Assembly (NCBI GenBank): GCA_016744455.1
Contig: JADGEI010000002.1
Location: 1-64,000 of the forward strand
Direction of reading: 5' to 3'
Length of the DNA stretch: 64,000 bases
Source: Alcanivoracaceae bacterium
GTDB lineage: Bacteria; Pseudomonadota; Gammaproteobacteria; Xanthomonadales; Marinicellaceae
Position 1 is the first letter of the stretch, and every line of letters begins with the position of its first letter. This document shows positions 56,564 to 64,000 of the stretch, in pieces. The notes under the pieces were generated by a model, which did not search any database, was not told the origin of the DNA, and was given only the letters and a program-made list of their open reading frames with translations. The translations under genes were made by a program, and so were the position numbers.

Positions 56564-56629
56564 TTTTCATAAGCCAATTAAATTTCAAGTTATGTTACAA
56601 TAAAAACCATTCCAGATATATTTATCTCC

Positions 56630-57442
56630 ATGAAAAACACTTTAATAATTATATTGCTATTCAGTTTTAATAGTAATGCTCACAATCATCAAGCCCAAGC
56701 TACGTATCTTGGCAACGAAGGCATTATGATAGTTGAAGGCGGTTACAAAATTCTATTTGATCCTTTTTTTCATAATGGTTACAACAACTATCAACTAGTT
56801 CCTGATGATATTCGCCACGCTATTTTTAACAACAAACCACCTTATGATGCTATCGATGCCATCTTTATAAGCCACGCTCATGGCGATCACTTTGCGGCTG
56901 ATGACATGTTAAAGTTTCTAGACACACACCCAAATACAAAACTCATTGCGCCCAACCAAGCTATTATGCGTTTAAAAGTTTTAAAGGGGAGTGGCAAAAT
57001 CATGAATCAAACTACGGCAATAAAACTAAATTATGGTGATAAAGAACAAACCATCAACTTTGACGGTTTGCATATCGAAGTAGTAAGAATCCCACATGCA
57101 GGATGGCCAGGACGAGCGCAAGTTGAAAATTTGGTATTCAGGGTAACCTTAAATAACACTGTAACAGTTATGCATATGGGCGATGCCGATCCTAACGAAT
57201 CACATTTTACTCCCCACAAAAAGCACTGGAAAAACAAGCGCACCACTACCGCTTTTCCTCCCTATTGGTTTTTTACCAGCGAAGATGGCCAAATTATTTT
57301 AGATGAACACCTAAATGTAGAAAGCTCCGTTGGTATTCATGTGCCAATAAAAATTCCTGCATCACTTGAAATGACTGGTAAAAAATATTTTTCTAAGCCC
57401 AGTGAAACCATCAACTTAGTAGGCAGTTTGAAGGAAAATTAA
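56630..57442 (+). CDS. secreted metallo-beta-lactamase-fold hydrolase (UlaG/RomA-like)
   Basis: This 270-residue protein has a signal peptide (LIIILLFSFNSNA). The metal site is intact: HAHGDH at about 83-88, then the His in RIPHAGWPGR and the Asp in HMGDADPN. TYLGNEGIMIVEGGYKILFDPFF is typical of the L-ascorbate lactonase-like branch. Substrate unknown. It is divergent from fabR. Confidence 0.82.
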   Translation: MKNTLIIILLFSFNSNAHNHQAQATYLGNEGIMIVEGGYKILFDPFFHNGYNNYQLVPDDIRHAIFNNKPPYDAIDAIFISHAHGDHFAADDMLKFLDTHPNTKLIAPNQAIMRLKVLKGSGKIMNQTTAIKLNYGDKEQTINFDGLHIEVVRIPHAGWPGRAQVENLVFRVTLNNTVTVMHMGDADPNESHFTPHKKHWKNKRTTTAFPPYWFFTSEDGQIILDEHLNVESSVGIHVPIKIPASLEMTGKKYFSKPSETINLVGSLKEN

Positions 57443-57630
57443 TTCTGTAATAGAAATATGACATTATGATTCAAAATAATAGAAAACTATCTACTAAAGA
57501 GCGTAAATACATCGAGAATAAGAGCTCTATAATTTTATGTTTGTGATTTGTTAGAAATTAATCTAAATCTTTTACTGTAACCCTTCACTCTGTATAGGGT
57601 TTTGCACCAACTTGTTTTAGCATTTAAAAA

Positions 57631-57726
57631 TTAATTAATAGTAACATCGCAGTCTTTACCGATTGAGAATCGATAAGGACCAAATTGTGTGCAATTTGTA
57701 GCATTAACAATAGTATCACCTCTTAA
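57631..57726 (-). pseudogene. fragment of a secreted-protein C-terminus
   Basis: The only coding-like trace in the 316-base gap 57443-57758 is a 30-codon minus-strand frame without a start codon, reading GDTIVNATNCTQFGPYRFSI and ending DVTIN before TAA. It resembles the C-terminal repeats of large secreted proteins and is preceded by an in-frame TAG. It is probably a remnant of a deleted gene. The rest of the gap shows nothing. Confidence 0.35.
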
Positions 57727-57758
57727 CTAAGGAACACCTGTTTAAATTATTTCTATCT

Positions 57759-58478
57759 TCACAAAACCAACGTCCTAGGAAAATAATATTTTCTGTCCAA
57801 ACCTGTAGATTTAAACAGTTGTGCATGGCGTTTACCACTGAGTTTACTTTTATCTGTTGGTTCTAGGATGTTTGCAGCTAAAATTCTTCTCCGAAATGAT
57901 TTTATTGGTAATTTTTTACCCAATATTGTTTCAAAAGTGTTTTGTAACTCAGTAAGTGTAAAGAACTCTGGCATTAATTCTACCGGTAAAGCAGTGTAAC
58001 GTGTTTTTTCTACTAATCGATTTTGTGCTTTGGTAATTAGAAGTTTGTGATCAAATGCTAGAGGCATTTTTAAGGCTTGTTCAACTGACACCCATTGGCA
58101 TCTCTCGCTATTTTCAGTGTGTGTTTGATTGATTTTATTTATATCGATCAAGGCATAATACAGTATCGTTACTGACCAACCGCGTATATCACGCTTTTTA
58201 TTGCCTAATGTTTCAACTTGCTCCAAATAAGGTGAGTTAACTCCTGTTTTTTCAAATAATTTTCTATAAGCAGCTACATCAATATCCTGATCTTTTCTTA
58301 AATCAATAAAACCACCGGGTATTGCTAAACAACCTTTTTCTGGGTGTTCGTCACGCTTTACCAATAAAACAGAAAGTTCTGCCTCAATTATAGCAAAAAT
58401 CACCATATCCACTGTAGTTAAGGGAATATCATAATCATGTATGTTATAGTTTTTTAAAAATTGCTTCTCATTTGTCAT
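57759..58478 (-). CDS. nrtR: NrtR-type Nudix-related transcriptional regulator
   Basis: This 239-residue protein has an N-terminal Nudix-like domain (about 18-150) and a C-terminal winged helix (about 165-235, TELQNTFETILGKKLPIKSFRRRIL). The Nudix box is degenerate: in GGFIDLRKDQDIDVAAYRKLFEKTGV (about residues 55-80) key Glu residues are replaced by Lys, so it should bind rather than cleave. NrtR proteins sense ADP-ribose and repress NAD metabolism genes. The adjacent prs-nadV operon, with two matching operators, is the obvious target. Confidence 0.88.
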   Translation of the reverse strand: MTNEKQFLKNYNIHDYDIPLTTVDMVIFAIIEAELSVLLVKRDEHPEKGCLAIPGGFIDLRKDQDIDVAAYRKLFEKTGVNSPYLEQVETLGNKKRDIRGWSVTILYYALIDINKINQTHTENSERCQWVSVEQALKMPLAFDHKLLITKAQNRLVEKTRYTALPVELMPEFFTLTELQNTFETILGKKLPIKSFRRRILAANILEPTDKSKLSGKRHAQLFKSTGLDRKYYFPRTLVL

Positions 58479-58535
58479 CGTAATGTTCTTAAATCTATTA
58501 TGTGAAAAATTTCATACGTTTAATAGCTGAACAGA

Positions 58536-58610
58536 CTGTAAAATGGTTTTGGTGATGAAACAAAATGTCATATAACCCTTTTCTTATTTCATCACCTAGT
58601 TCTTTTACAG
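58536..58610. repeat. imperfect 24-base inverted repeat between nadV and nrtR
   Basis: The outer arms CTGTAAAA (58536-58543) and TTTTACAG (58603-58610) and the inner arms GGTGATGAAA (58551-58560) and TTTCATCACC (58587-58596) match perfectly, with short mismatched segments between them and a 26-base loop. No T-run follows on either strand. It could be a small MITE-like element or an RNA structure at the end of the nadV message. Confidence 0.5.
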
Positions 58611-58638
58611 CCTGAAAATCAACTACCTATCAGAGTTA

Positions 58639-60117
58639 TTATACCCTTAATCTGCTTCTAATTTCATCAAAAGATACTCGCTTAACCAATCTGCCATCTT
58701 TGAATATGGTTTTCAATTCTCCTTGCCCTTCTTGTTCCTTACTTTGTTGGTCATGTAATTCAAAACCCTTTTCAGTTGCTTCTACACGGAGTAAACCTTT
58801 TGCTGATTTTTTATTGCCAGCATCCGTTTTGGGGTCTTTAAAAATTTCACGGGCATGGCCATTGACCTGCCCCCAAGTAGCTTTCATGGCAAACCCAAAA
58901 GTATCTCGGGTAAGGTATTGATAAGTATAGCTACCAATTCCAAAAACAATGTTACTTGAGGCAAAACCCTTGGCTTCAAGTTTTTCTAAAATTAATCTAG
59001 CTCGTTCTAATGTGATCGAATCACCGTAGATTAAACCTACACGTTCATTCAGCAACTTATACCCTTTATTTGATATTTCACCATTAAATATTTGCCATAA
59101 ACATTCAACAGCTCCTTTATATTCAGGTGAACCCTCAGGCGCATTTTCGTCACCGCAAATTATTTTTACTGGATCACCACTATCGGGCCTAAACACCACT
59201 TTGGCTAAGCCTAATGAATTGGGTTTACGGTTCAAAATGTCTTCTTTTAATAACTTCGCAAAATCAGTGATAACTTTCCAGAAATCCCATGTGTCTGAGA
59301 CTATACTGATAATACCTGTTGGGTATAATTTATTAATTAAACGTTTAAAAGTCTCAATTTCATCTTCTTTTGTCCCCATACACATAACACTGTGTTCTGT
59401 TGCGGGCACCGAAACTCCGATAACCTCTTTGGCATCGTAATAATCTTCGGCATATTCAATTGCTGGAATGGTATCGGTACCAATAAAACTTGTTAAGTGC
59501 CCGATTCCTGATTGCGCAGCATCATAGGAACCGCTCATACCACGAAAACTAAAATCATGCGCTTGTAGCATGATAAAATCCAAAGGAGCACCTGTTAATT
59601 TGGCATATTTAACTAATAGTCTTTTGTATTCATAGGAAATAGTTGCCGTTGTACAAGATTTCCATACTTCAGCGCTGATGCTTGTTTCGATGTAATTGGT
59701 TAACCAAAAAAATTCAGGCAGGGTATTGATTACGGTTAACATAGGAACACGGACATTAACACGACTGCCTTCAGGCAATGCCTTGATTTCTAGAGGCAAG
59801 TACCCCAAATCATGTAATTCTTCGATATGATCCATTGAAATAGAGTCTTCACCTAATGAGCGGTCCATGCGTCTTTTGTAGTTAGCTATCACTTCGGCTT
59901 TTGGCTTAGAAAAGAACTCTGTATTCCATTGTTTAATAATAATGCGTTTGATATAGGCTTGTAACCCAATAAATACCACGCGATCATCAAACCCTTCAAG
60001 TACAGTAGCTAACCTTGATGAACGTGGTGTAAAGTTTGAATATACGTATTCTGTGTTTTCTGGATATTGCCTTCTGTGATCTGCTTTATAAAAATCTATT
60101 GCCATTAAAGGGTTCAT
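58639..60117 (-). CDS. nadV: nicotinamide phosphoribosyltransferase (NadV) or Namat-type enzyme
   Basis: This 492-residue protein of the NAMPT family has FYKADHRRQYP at the start, SNFTPRSSR, SVPATEHSVMCMG (catalytic-His region) and VVFRPDSGDPVKI. The family joins nicotinamide to PRPP to make NMN. It overlaps the upstream prs-like gene (ATGA). In the phage NARP1 pathway a homologous enzyme (Namat) joins nicotinamide to ADP-ribose-pyrophosphate, and its partner is likewise a Prs homologue; the sequence alone does not tell me which of the two this is. Confidence 0.88.
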   Translation of the reverse strand: MNPLMAIDFYKADHRRQYPENTEYVYSNFTPRSSRLATVLEGFDDRVVFIGLQAYIKRIIIKQWNTEFFSKPKAEVIANYKRRMDRSLGEDSISMDHIEELHDLGYLPLEIKALPEGSRVNVRVPMLTVINTLPEFFWLTNYIETSISAEVWKSCTTATISYEYKRLLVKYAKLTGAPLDFIMLQAHDFSFRGMSGSYDAAQSGIGHLTSFIGTDTIPAIEYAEDYYDAKEVIGVSVPATEHSVMCMGTKEDEIETFKRLINKLYPTGIISIVSDTWDFWKVITDFAKLLKEDILNRKPNSLGLAKVVFRPDSGDPVKIICGDENAPEGSPEYKGAVECLWQIFNGEISNKGYKLLNERVGLIYGDSITLERARLILEKLEAKGFASSNIVFGIGSYTYQYLTRDTFGFAMKATWGQVNGHAREIFKDPKTDAGNKKSAKGLLRVEATEKGFELHDQQSKEQEGQGELKTIFKDGRLVKRVSFDEIRSRLRV

Positions 60118-60953
60118 GCTATTTCTCCTAATTCAATAATAGTTAATTTTGGATGTTTTTGTTGAATAAAACTTTGTGTGGTATAAACCTTATCAATTAA
60201 ACCATCAAATACTGAGAGTCCTTTACTAAAAATTCCATGTGTCACGTAGAGAATTACGGTTTTTACATTCTTCTTTCTTAACTGCTCAGCTATTTTGATA
60301 AAGGTATAGCCTCCATCGCAAATATCGTCAGTAATAATGGCCGTTTTACCTGTTAAGTCTTCGGCAATAACTTCTGTGCGTGTAATTTTACCAGTAGTAG
60401 GATTGCGATATTTTTCGCTTTTTATCATCGGTTTAAGCTGAAAATAATCCACCAATTTTTGACACCTGCCTATGGCGCCTTTATCAGGGCAAATTAACAC
60501 CACATCCGGTTGTCGCAGCAAAGCTTTAAATTCTACACTGCTTGCTAATATATCTGAGGCTTCAATATTTATGGCCTTAGTTAAATCTAACCCAACTTGG
60601 CTATGACAGTCCCAAACGATTAATTGCCTAAGGTGCAACATAGATAATAATCTGGCCATTAGCTGCAATGAAAAAGCCTGCCCTTGTGCACAAACACGGT
60701 CTTGTCGTGCATAAGGCAAATATGGTATTTCCAGATTTAGCATTACAGCTTGACTATAATAATTGTCCAGCGCGTTTTGCAACAACAATAAATCCATTAA
60801 GTCATCACTGTTACGAAGGTAACAACGAATAGCTAGTGTTTCAGGTTTAGTAGTTGGCAAGTTTTCTAGTTGTATATGACGTTCTCCACCACTAAAACCT
60901 TTGAAGTTTATCTTTGTTTTCTTAAATGCATCATTTTTGAATTCAATATTCAT
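60114..60953 (-). CDS. ribose-phosphate pyrophosphokinase-like enzyme (Prs or Adps)
   Basis: This 279-residue PRPP-synthetase-family protein is shorter than the usual 310-320. LPYARQDRVCAQGQAFSLQL and the PRPP loop ITDDICDGGYTF (about 205-216) are conserved; the middle PDKGAIGRCQKL is recognisable. It heads the operon with nadV and starts behind AGGAG that abuts an NrtR-like operator. It would supply PRPP for NadV. As a member of the prs-nadV pair type it could instead be an ADP-ribose pyrophosphokinase of the NARP1 kind. A housekeeping prs should exist elsewhere. Confidence 0.88.
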   Translation of the reverse strand: MNIEFKNDAFKKTKINFKGFSGGERHIQLENLPTTKPETLAIRCYLRNSDDLMDLLLLQNALDNYYSQAVMLNLEIPYLPYARQDRVCAQGQAFSLQLMARLLSMLHLRQLIVWDCHSQVGLDLTKAINIEASDILASSVEFKALLRQPDVVLICPDKGAIGRCQKLVDYFQLKPMIKSEKYRNPTTGKITRTEVIAEDLTGKTAIITDDICDGGYTFIKIAEQLRKKNVKTVILYVTHGIFSKGLSVFDGLIDKVYTTQSFIQQKHPKLTIIELGEIA

Positions 60954-60963
60954 AGTTTTCTCC

Positions 60964-61014
60964 TATATATTGACTGTATGTCAATATATATGTATTGTCT
61001 ATGGGTCAATACAT
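60964..61014. promoter_or_regulatory. two tandem NrtR-type operators upstream of prs-nadV
   Basis: Site 1 has perfect 11-base arms ending TATTGAC (left) and starting GTCAATA (right) around TGTAT, at 60964-60990. Site 2 has arms TGTATTGTC and GTCAATACA (one mismatch) around TATGG, at 60991-61013. Both share the core TATTGAC-N5-GTCAATA. They directly precede the prs ribosome binding site and overlap its likely promoter. Confidence 0.75.
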
Positions 61015-61082
61015 AATGTCAAGTATTATTTGTTATTATTTTCGAAGTAACTTTTTGTTTTTTTTAAGTGAATTAGGATATA

Positions 61083-61709
61083 ATGATAATTATGCTAGAT
61101 TTATACACTTATAAAACATTTAACGGCCAGCAAGTATCTATATTGTTGGAAGAACTTAGTCTTGATTATCAAGTGAAAAAAATTGATTTAATGAAAGGAG
61201 AACAACGCAAAGATTCGTTTTTAAAAATTAACCCATCTGGGCGAATACCCGCTATTGTTGATTATACTGATGAAGTGCCCAATGGTTTTGTGATAACCCA
61301 AGCAATGGCTATTCTCATATATTTAGCAGAAAAACAAGGTCAATTTTTATCAAAAGATGCAATGCTACGTGCTCGAACTCTTGAATGGTTAACCTTTCAA
61401 GCCACTGATATTTCTACCAATATATTTAATGCTTTCTTATTAGGAACCTTAATAAAAGAACCTGAAAAAAAAGCAGCACAAATATTAAAACAACGGGCAA
61501 TCTCTTTTTACCAAGTATTCGAAAAACAATTAACAAAAACGCCATATTTGGCAGGGGACAATTATTCTATAGCCGATATTTCAAGTTTTGCTGTGATTAA
61601 TTCTATCATCAAGCAAATGCCCACTGCTGACCTCCCCAATTTACAACGATGGTTTGATACCATCAAAAACAGAGCCGCTGTAATTCGCGGGTTAAATGTA
61701 CCCAATTAA
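61083..61709 (+). CDS. glutathione S-transferase-like protein (YfcG/YghU type)
   Basis: This 208-residue protein has a thioredoxin-like N-terminal half (INPSGRIPAIVD, with the cis-Pro glutathione-binding loop, and TQAMAILIYLAEK) and an all-helical C-terminal half (YLAGDNYSIADISSFAVI with the N-cap motif). ATG 61083 has AGGAT five bases upstream; ATG 61092 is the alternative. It overlaps the convergent hemJ gene by four bases. Confidence 0.88.
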   Translation: MIIMLDLYTYKTFNGQQVSILLEELSLDYQVKKIDLMKGEQRKDSFLKINPSGRIPAIVDYTDEVPNGFVITQAMAILIYLAEKQGQFLSKDAMLRARTLEWLTFQATDISTNIFNAFLLGTLIKEPEKKAAQILKQRAISFYQVFEKQLTKTPYLAGDNYSIADISSFAVINSIIKQMPTADLPNLQRWFDTIKNRAAVIRGLNVPN

Positions 61710-62137
61710 AATGGTTTAGCTAAAACCAAATATAAAATTGCTAGTAAGACAAAAACAGGAAGCTCATTAAAAACCCTAAACCATTTATGTGTATGATTTT
61801 CAGTGCCAATAGTAAATTTTTGATGTATTTTCTTACACCAAAAATGATAGACAACCAACAAAACAACTAATGCCAATTTGGCGTGTATCCACCCCTGTAG
61901 GAAATAAAATTTTTCAAAGCCATTGGACATCATATAAAGCAACCATGTACCTGTTAATACAACAAAAACCAATGTAAAGTCCATCATCTTTATTAAACGC
62001 TGTTCCATACCTAATAACATTTCGTGGTGAACAGTTTCTTTGTTGCTTGCATGGTTAACAAATAAACGAGGTAAATAAAAAATACATGCAAACCACGAAA
62101 TAACAAAAAACAAATGAAATGTTTTAACCCAAAGCAT
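61706..62137 (-). CDS. hemJ: protoporphyrinogen oxidase HemJ
   Basis: This 143-residue protein has four transmembrane helices. The family signature MLWVKTFHLFFVISWFACIF (with the conserved His) is at the start, GWIHAKLALVVLL in the third helix, and FNELPVFVLLAILYLVLAKPF at the end. It catalyses the penultimate heme step in many gammaproteobacteria. I start at ATG 62135-62137, the usual family start, rather than the TTG four codons earlier. Confidence 0.92.
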   Translation of the reverse strand: MLWVKTFHLFFVISWFACIFYLPRLFVNHASNKETVHHEMLLGMEQRLIKMMDFTLVFVVLTGTWLLYMMSNGFEKFYFLQGWIHAKLALVVLLVVYHFWCKKIHQKFTIGTENHTHKWFRVFNELPVFVLLAILYLVLAKPF

Positions 62138-62225
62138 ATAACTATCCAAAACAGTAAAGTGTTATTCTACTCTAAGTTATCAATGAAGTGTTATAATCCA
62201 ACATCTTTTAACCAGTAGATAAGTT

Positions 62226-62939
62226 GTGAGCATAGATTTTCCAAAATATTCCATACAAGAAGTCTCCGGAACAAATAAAAAATTTACCAACAAGGTGTTT
62301 TTTAGTTCTGTGGTTATTAGTTTTGCTTTAGGTCTTCTAATAAGTAACGTGTATTCAAAACATAATAATACGACCCTTCAAAAGAGAAATGTATTTTTAG
62401 AAGATTCTTCACGTAAAAATAGCATTGTTATAACTCAATTAAAAGCAGAAAAAAACATTTTAGAAACAGATCAAAAAATAAAAAAACAGGCCGTCTTACA
62501 CTTACAACAAGAATACAAAAATTTATTAAATGACACAAATAATTTAAAAGCAGAAGTCGCTTTCTATGAAAAGCTTTTAAGCCCAAATAAAATAAAAAAA
62601 GGACTTCGAATTTTTTCTACACAAATAGAAATACAAGAAGAAAACAATTTCGTGATTAAGTTTACCCTAGTACAAAAAATAGAAAAGGCCCAGGAAATTT
62701 CGGGTAAATTTACTGTTCATATAGAAGGCACACAAGACGGTCAACCAAAAAAACTACAAGCAAATATCAATAAGGAATCTAACTATAAGTTTAAGTATTA
62801 TCAAAACATCTCTTTAAACTATTTGCTTCCAAAGGGTTTCAATGCTGAACAACTGGTAGTAAAATTATTCCCCAAAAACAAAAAAGCCAAACCAGTTGAA
62901 TTTTCAAAAAAATGGCAAATCGAAAATAAAGAGAGGTAA
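62226..62939 (+). CDS. DUF6776-like membrane protein with coiled coil
   Basis: This 237-residue protein has one membrane helix (VFFSSVVISFALGLLISNVY, about 25-44), a coiled coil (about 55-115), and a periplasmic beta-rich C-terminal domain. The start codon is GTG 62226. The order with bactofilin and erpA is common in gammaproteobacteria, and a link to cell-envelope organisation is inferred from this context. Confidence 0.75.
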   Translation: MSIDFPKYSIQEVSGTNKKFTNKVFFSSVVISFALGLLISNVYSKHNNTTLQKRNVFLEDSSRKNSIVITQLKAEKNILETDQKIKKQAVLHLQQEYKNLLNDTNNLKAEVAFYEKLLSPNKIKKGLRIFSTQIEIQEENNFVIKFTLVQKIEKAQEISGKFTVHIEGTQDGQPKKLQANINKESNYKFKYYQNISLNYLLPKGFNAEQLVVKLFPKNKKAKPVEFSKKWQIENKER

Positions 62940-62943
62940 ACAA

Positions 62944-63369
62944 ATGTTCAATAAAGAAAATAACTCAACATCAGTATCCACAGGAACAACGACTACCAAG
63001 CATGATACCTTGTTAGGAAAAAGCACAAAGATAAATGGTGACATAAGCTTTAATGGAACGTTACACCTAGATGGTTGTATCAATGGTAGTATAATAAGTG
63101 GTCAGGCCGATGATATTTTAAGGGTGAGTGAAAGCGGCACCATCGAAGGAAAAGTAGAAGTGGCCAATATCATTATTAATGGTAAAGTTAAAGGCGATAT
63201 TACAGCTAGCGGAAAGATTGAAGTATTAGCCAAGGCAAGTATTGAAGGCAATGTTTTTTACACCAATATTGAAATGGAAACAGGTTCTAAAATCAATGGC
63301 CAACTAATTTATCAAGATGATAAAAAGCCGAAAAACATCTCAAAAATTGACGACAAAAAAGCCAAATAA
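62944..63369 (+). CDS. bactofilin (polymer-forming cytoskeletal protein)
   Basis: This 141-residue protein has a central right-handed beta-helix (about 25-120) of short repeats with Gly turns ([48 protein letters not shown]), flanked by disordered tails. ATG 62944 follows GAGAGG at good distance and is five bases after the previous stop. Bactofilins form filaments that localise envelope enzymes. Confidence 0.9.
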   Translation: MFNKENNSTSVSTGTTTTKHDTLLGKSTKINGDISFNGTLHLDGCINGSIISGQADDILRVSESGTIEGKVEVANIIINGKVKGDITASGKIEVLAKASIEGNVFYTNIEMETGSKINGQLIYQDDKKPKNISKIDDKKAK

Positions 63370-63371
63370 AC

Positions 63372-63704
63372 ATGCAAGAGAATATCACTTTATCTGACTC
63401 TGCAGCCAATAAAGTTAGAGAACTAGTTCTTGAAGAACAAAACCCGGACCTGAAATTACGTGTGTATATCATTGGTGGAGGTTGTTCTGGTTTTCAATAT
63501 GGTTTTGCTTTTGAAGAAGAATCAGAAGATGGCGACTTTATTGTAGATAATGAAGGCGTTGAAATGATGATTGACCCAATGAGCTACCCTTATTTGATAA
63601 ATTCAGTTGTTGACTATAAAGAAGACTTACAAGGTTCACGGTTTGTCATTGAGAACCCCAATGCAAAAACAACGTGTGGATGTGGGAGTTCATTCTCGAT
63701 ATGA
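63372..63704 (+). CDS. erpA: A-type iron-sulfur cluster carrier ErpA
   Basis: This 110-residue protein has the three conserved Cys: 38 in GGGCSGFQY, and 102 and 104 in CGCGSSFSI. It delivers Fe-S clusters to isoprenoid and respiratory enzymes. It begins two bases after the bactofilin stop, and its TGA overlaps the nudC start. Confidence 0.95.
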   Translation: MQENITLSDSAANKVRELVLEEQNPDLKLRVYIIGGGCSGFQYGFAFEEESEDGDFIVDNEGVEMMIDPMSYPYLINSVVDYKEDLQGSRFVIENPNAKTTCGCGSSFSI

Positions 63705-64000
63705 GTAAAGTTGATAAAAACATATTTTTTGGGGCTCAGAAACTAGATAGAGCATCACATTTGCGGGAAAGAACTGCAGAACTCGCTGGTATGCAAGAAA
63801 AACATGATTGTAAATACATCCCAGTTTATCATGGCCGGCATATCTACATGAATCAACACAGTAGCTTTTATCGCCGAAGCAAACCATTTGAATGCGAATC
63901 CCAATGCTTTTTAGGTTTAGTGGGTAATCAAATGTGGTATTCTTGCCCGTTAGATGATGAACAAGCCAAAAAACTTGAAAAAGAAGTAGGCAAACAGTTC
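63701..64000 (+). CDS. nudC: NADH pyrophosphatase NudC, N-terminal part (cut by window end)
   Basis: The first 100 codons run from ATG 63701 (ATGA overlap with erpA) to the window edge without a stop. They match the NUDIX-like N-terminal domain of Nud[20 protein letters not shown] at the start, [13 protein letters not shown] later. The zinc-ribbon and catalytic Nudix domains would follow outside the window. NudC cleaves NADH and removes NAD caps from RNA. Confidence 0.8.
   Translation, partial: MSKVDKNIFFGAQKLDRASHLRERTAELAGMQEKHDCKYIPVYHGRHIYMNQHSSFYRRSKPFECESQCFLGLVGNQMWYSCPLDDEQAKKLEKEVGKQF

Overview
The window is a low-GC gammaproteobacterial chromosome segment carrying the right-hand part of an integrated mobile element. 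The lineage is inferred from gene content: initiator tRNA-rimP-nusA-infB-rbfA-truB, hslVU, mpl, plsB, rdgC, fabR, a TyrR-type regulator, DUF6776-bactofilin-erpA and an IPTL-CTERM-like sorting signal. A Marinicella-like marine lineage is possible but unproven. Chromosomal genes use TGA as an ordinary stop, often in ATGA or GTGA overlaps (rluE/dinB, slt/cca, prs/nadV, rbfA/truB, erpA/nudC).

Positions 1 to about 18,324 are the mobile element. It holds a Fic protein, a tail-collar-like membrane protein, an N-6 methylase-like protein, a 1053-residue unknown membrane protein, and a mobilisation module (MobC-like protein, relaxase, VirD4/TraG-like coupling ATPase, two small membrane proteins, one with a J domain). 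A cargo block follows: a GNAT enzyme, then a minus-strand operon of a 30-codon ORF, an Mrr-like endonuclease, an HExxH protein and a JmjC-like oxygenase, and finally a partition-like pair and a DNA/RNA non-specific nuclease. The right end is a tRNA 3' remnant followed by a terminator, the usual scar of integration into a tRNA gene. The left end and the integrase lie outside the window.

The most striking observation is that three element ORFs are intact only if UGA is read as a sense codon. They are a ParA-family ATPase (15450-16088, four internal UGAs), the overlapping ribbon-helix-helix-like partner (16078-16359, two UGAs) and a 94-codon ORF (1162-1446, two UGAs). In the ParA protein the first UGA is the first glycine of the Walker A motif (K-UGA-SAGKT). 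In the partner the UGAs fall where glycine is expected (UGA-RKPKP and A-UGA-LIPVATYL). This is the UGA=Gly code of Absconditabacteria (SR1) and Gracilibacteria, inside a bacterium that uses UGA as stop.

From 18.4 kb rightwards the region is chromosomal. In order it holds tusA; mpl-rluE-dinB; a three-gene secreted cohesin/dockerin-like locus; rdgC-HD-slt-cca; envelope and secreted proteins with an ABC exporter; plsB; hslVU behind a sigma-32-like promoter; a giant hybrid sensor kinase; a cation/proton antiporter; the metY-rimP-nusA-infB-rbfA-truB cluster; and methionine gamma-lyase divergent from a TyrR-like regulator with a TYR box between them. It continues with a sat-cysC fusion, fabR, and an NrtR-controlled prs-nadV operon with two tandem operators. 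That operon could be a NAD salvage route or a NARP1-type route. The window ends with a GST, hemJ, DUF6776, bactofilin, erpA and the start of nudC.
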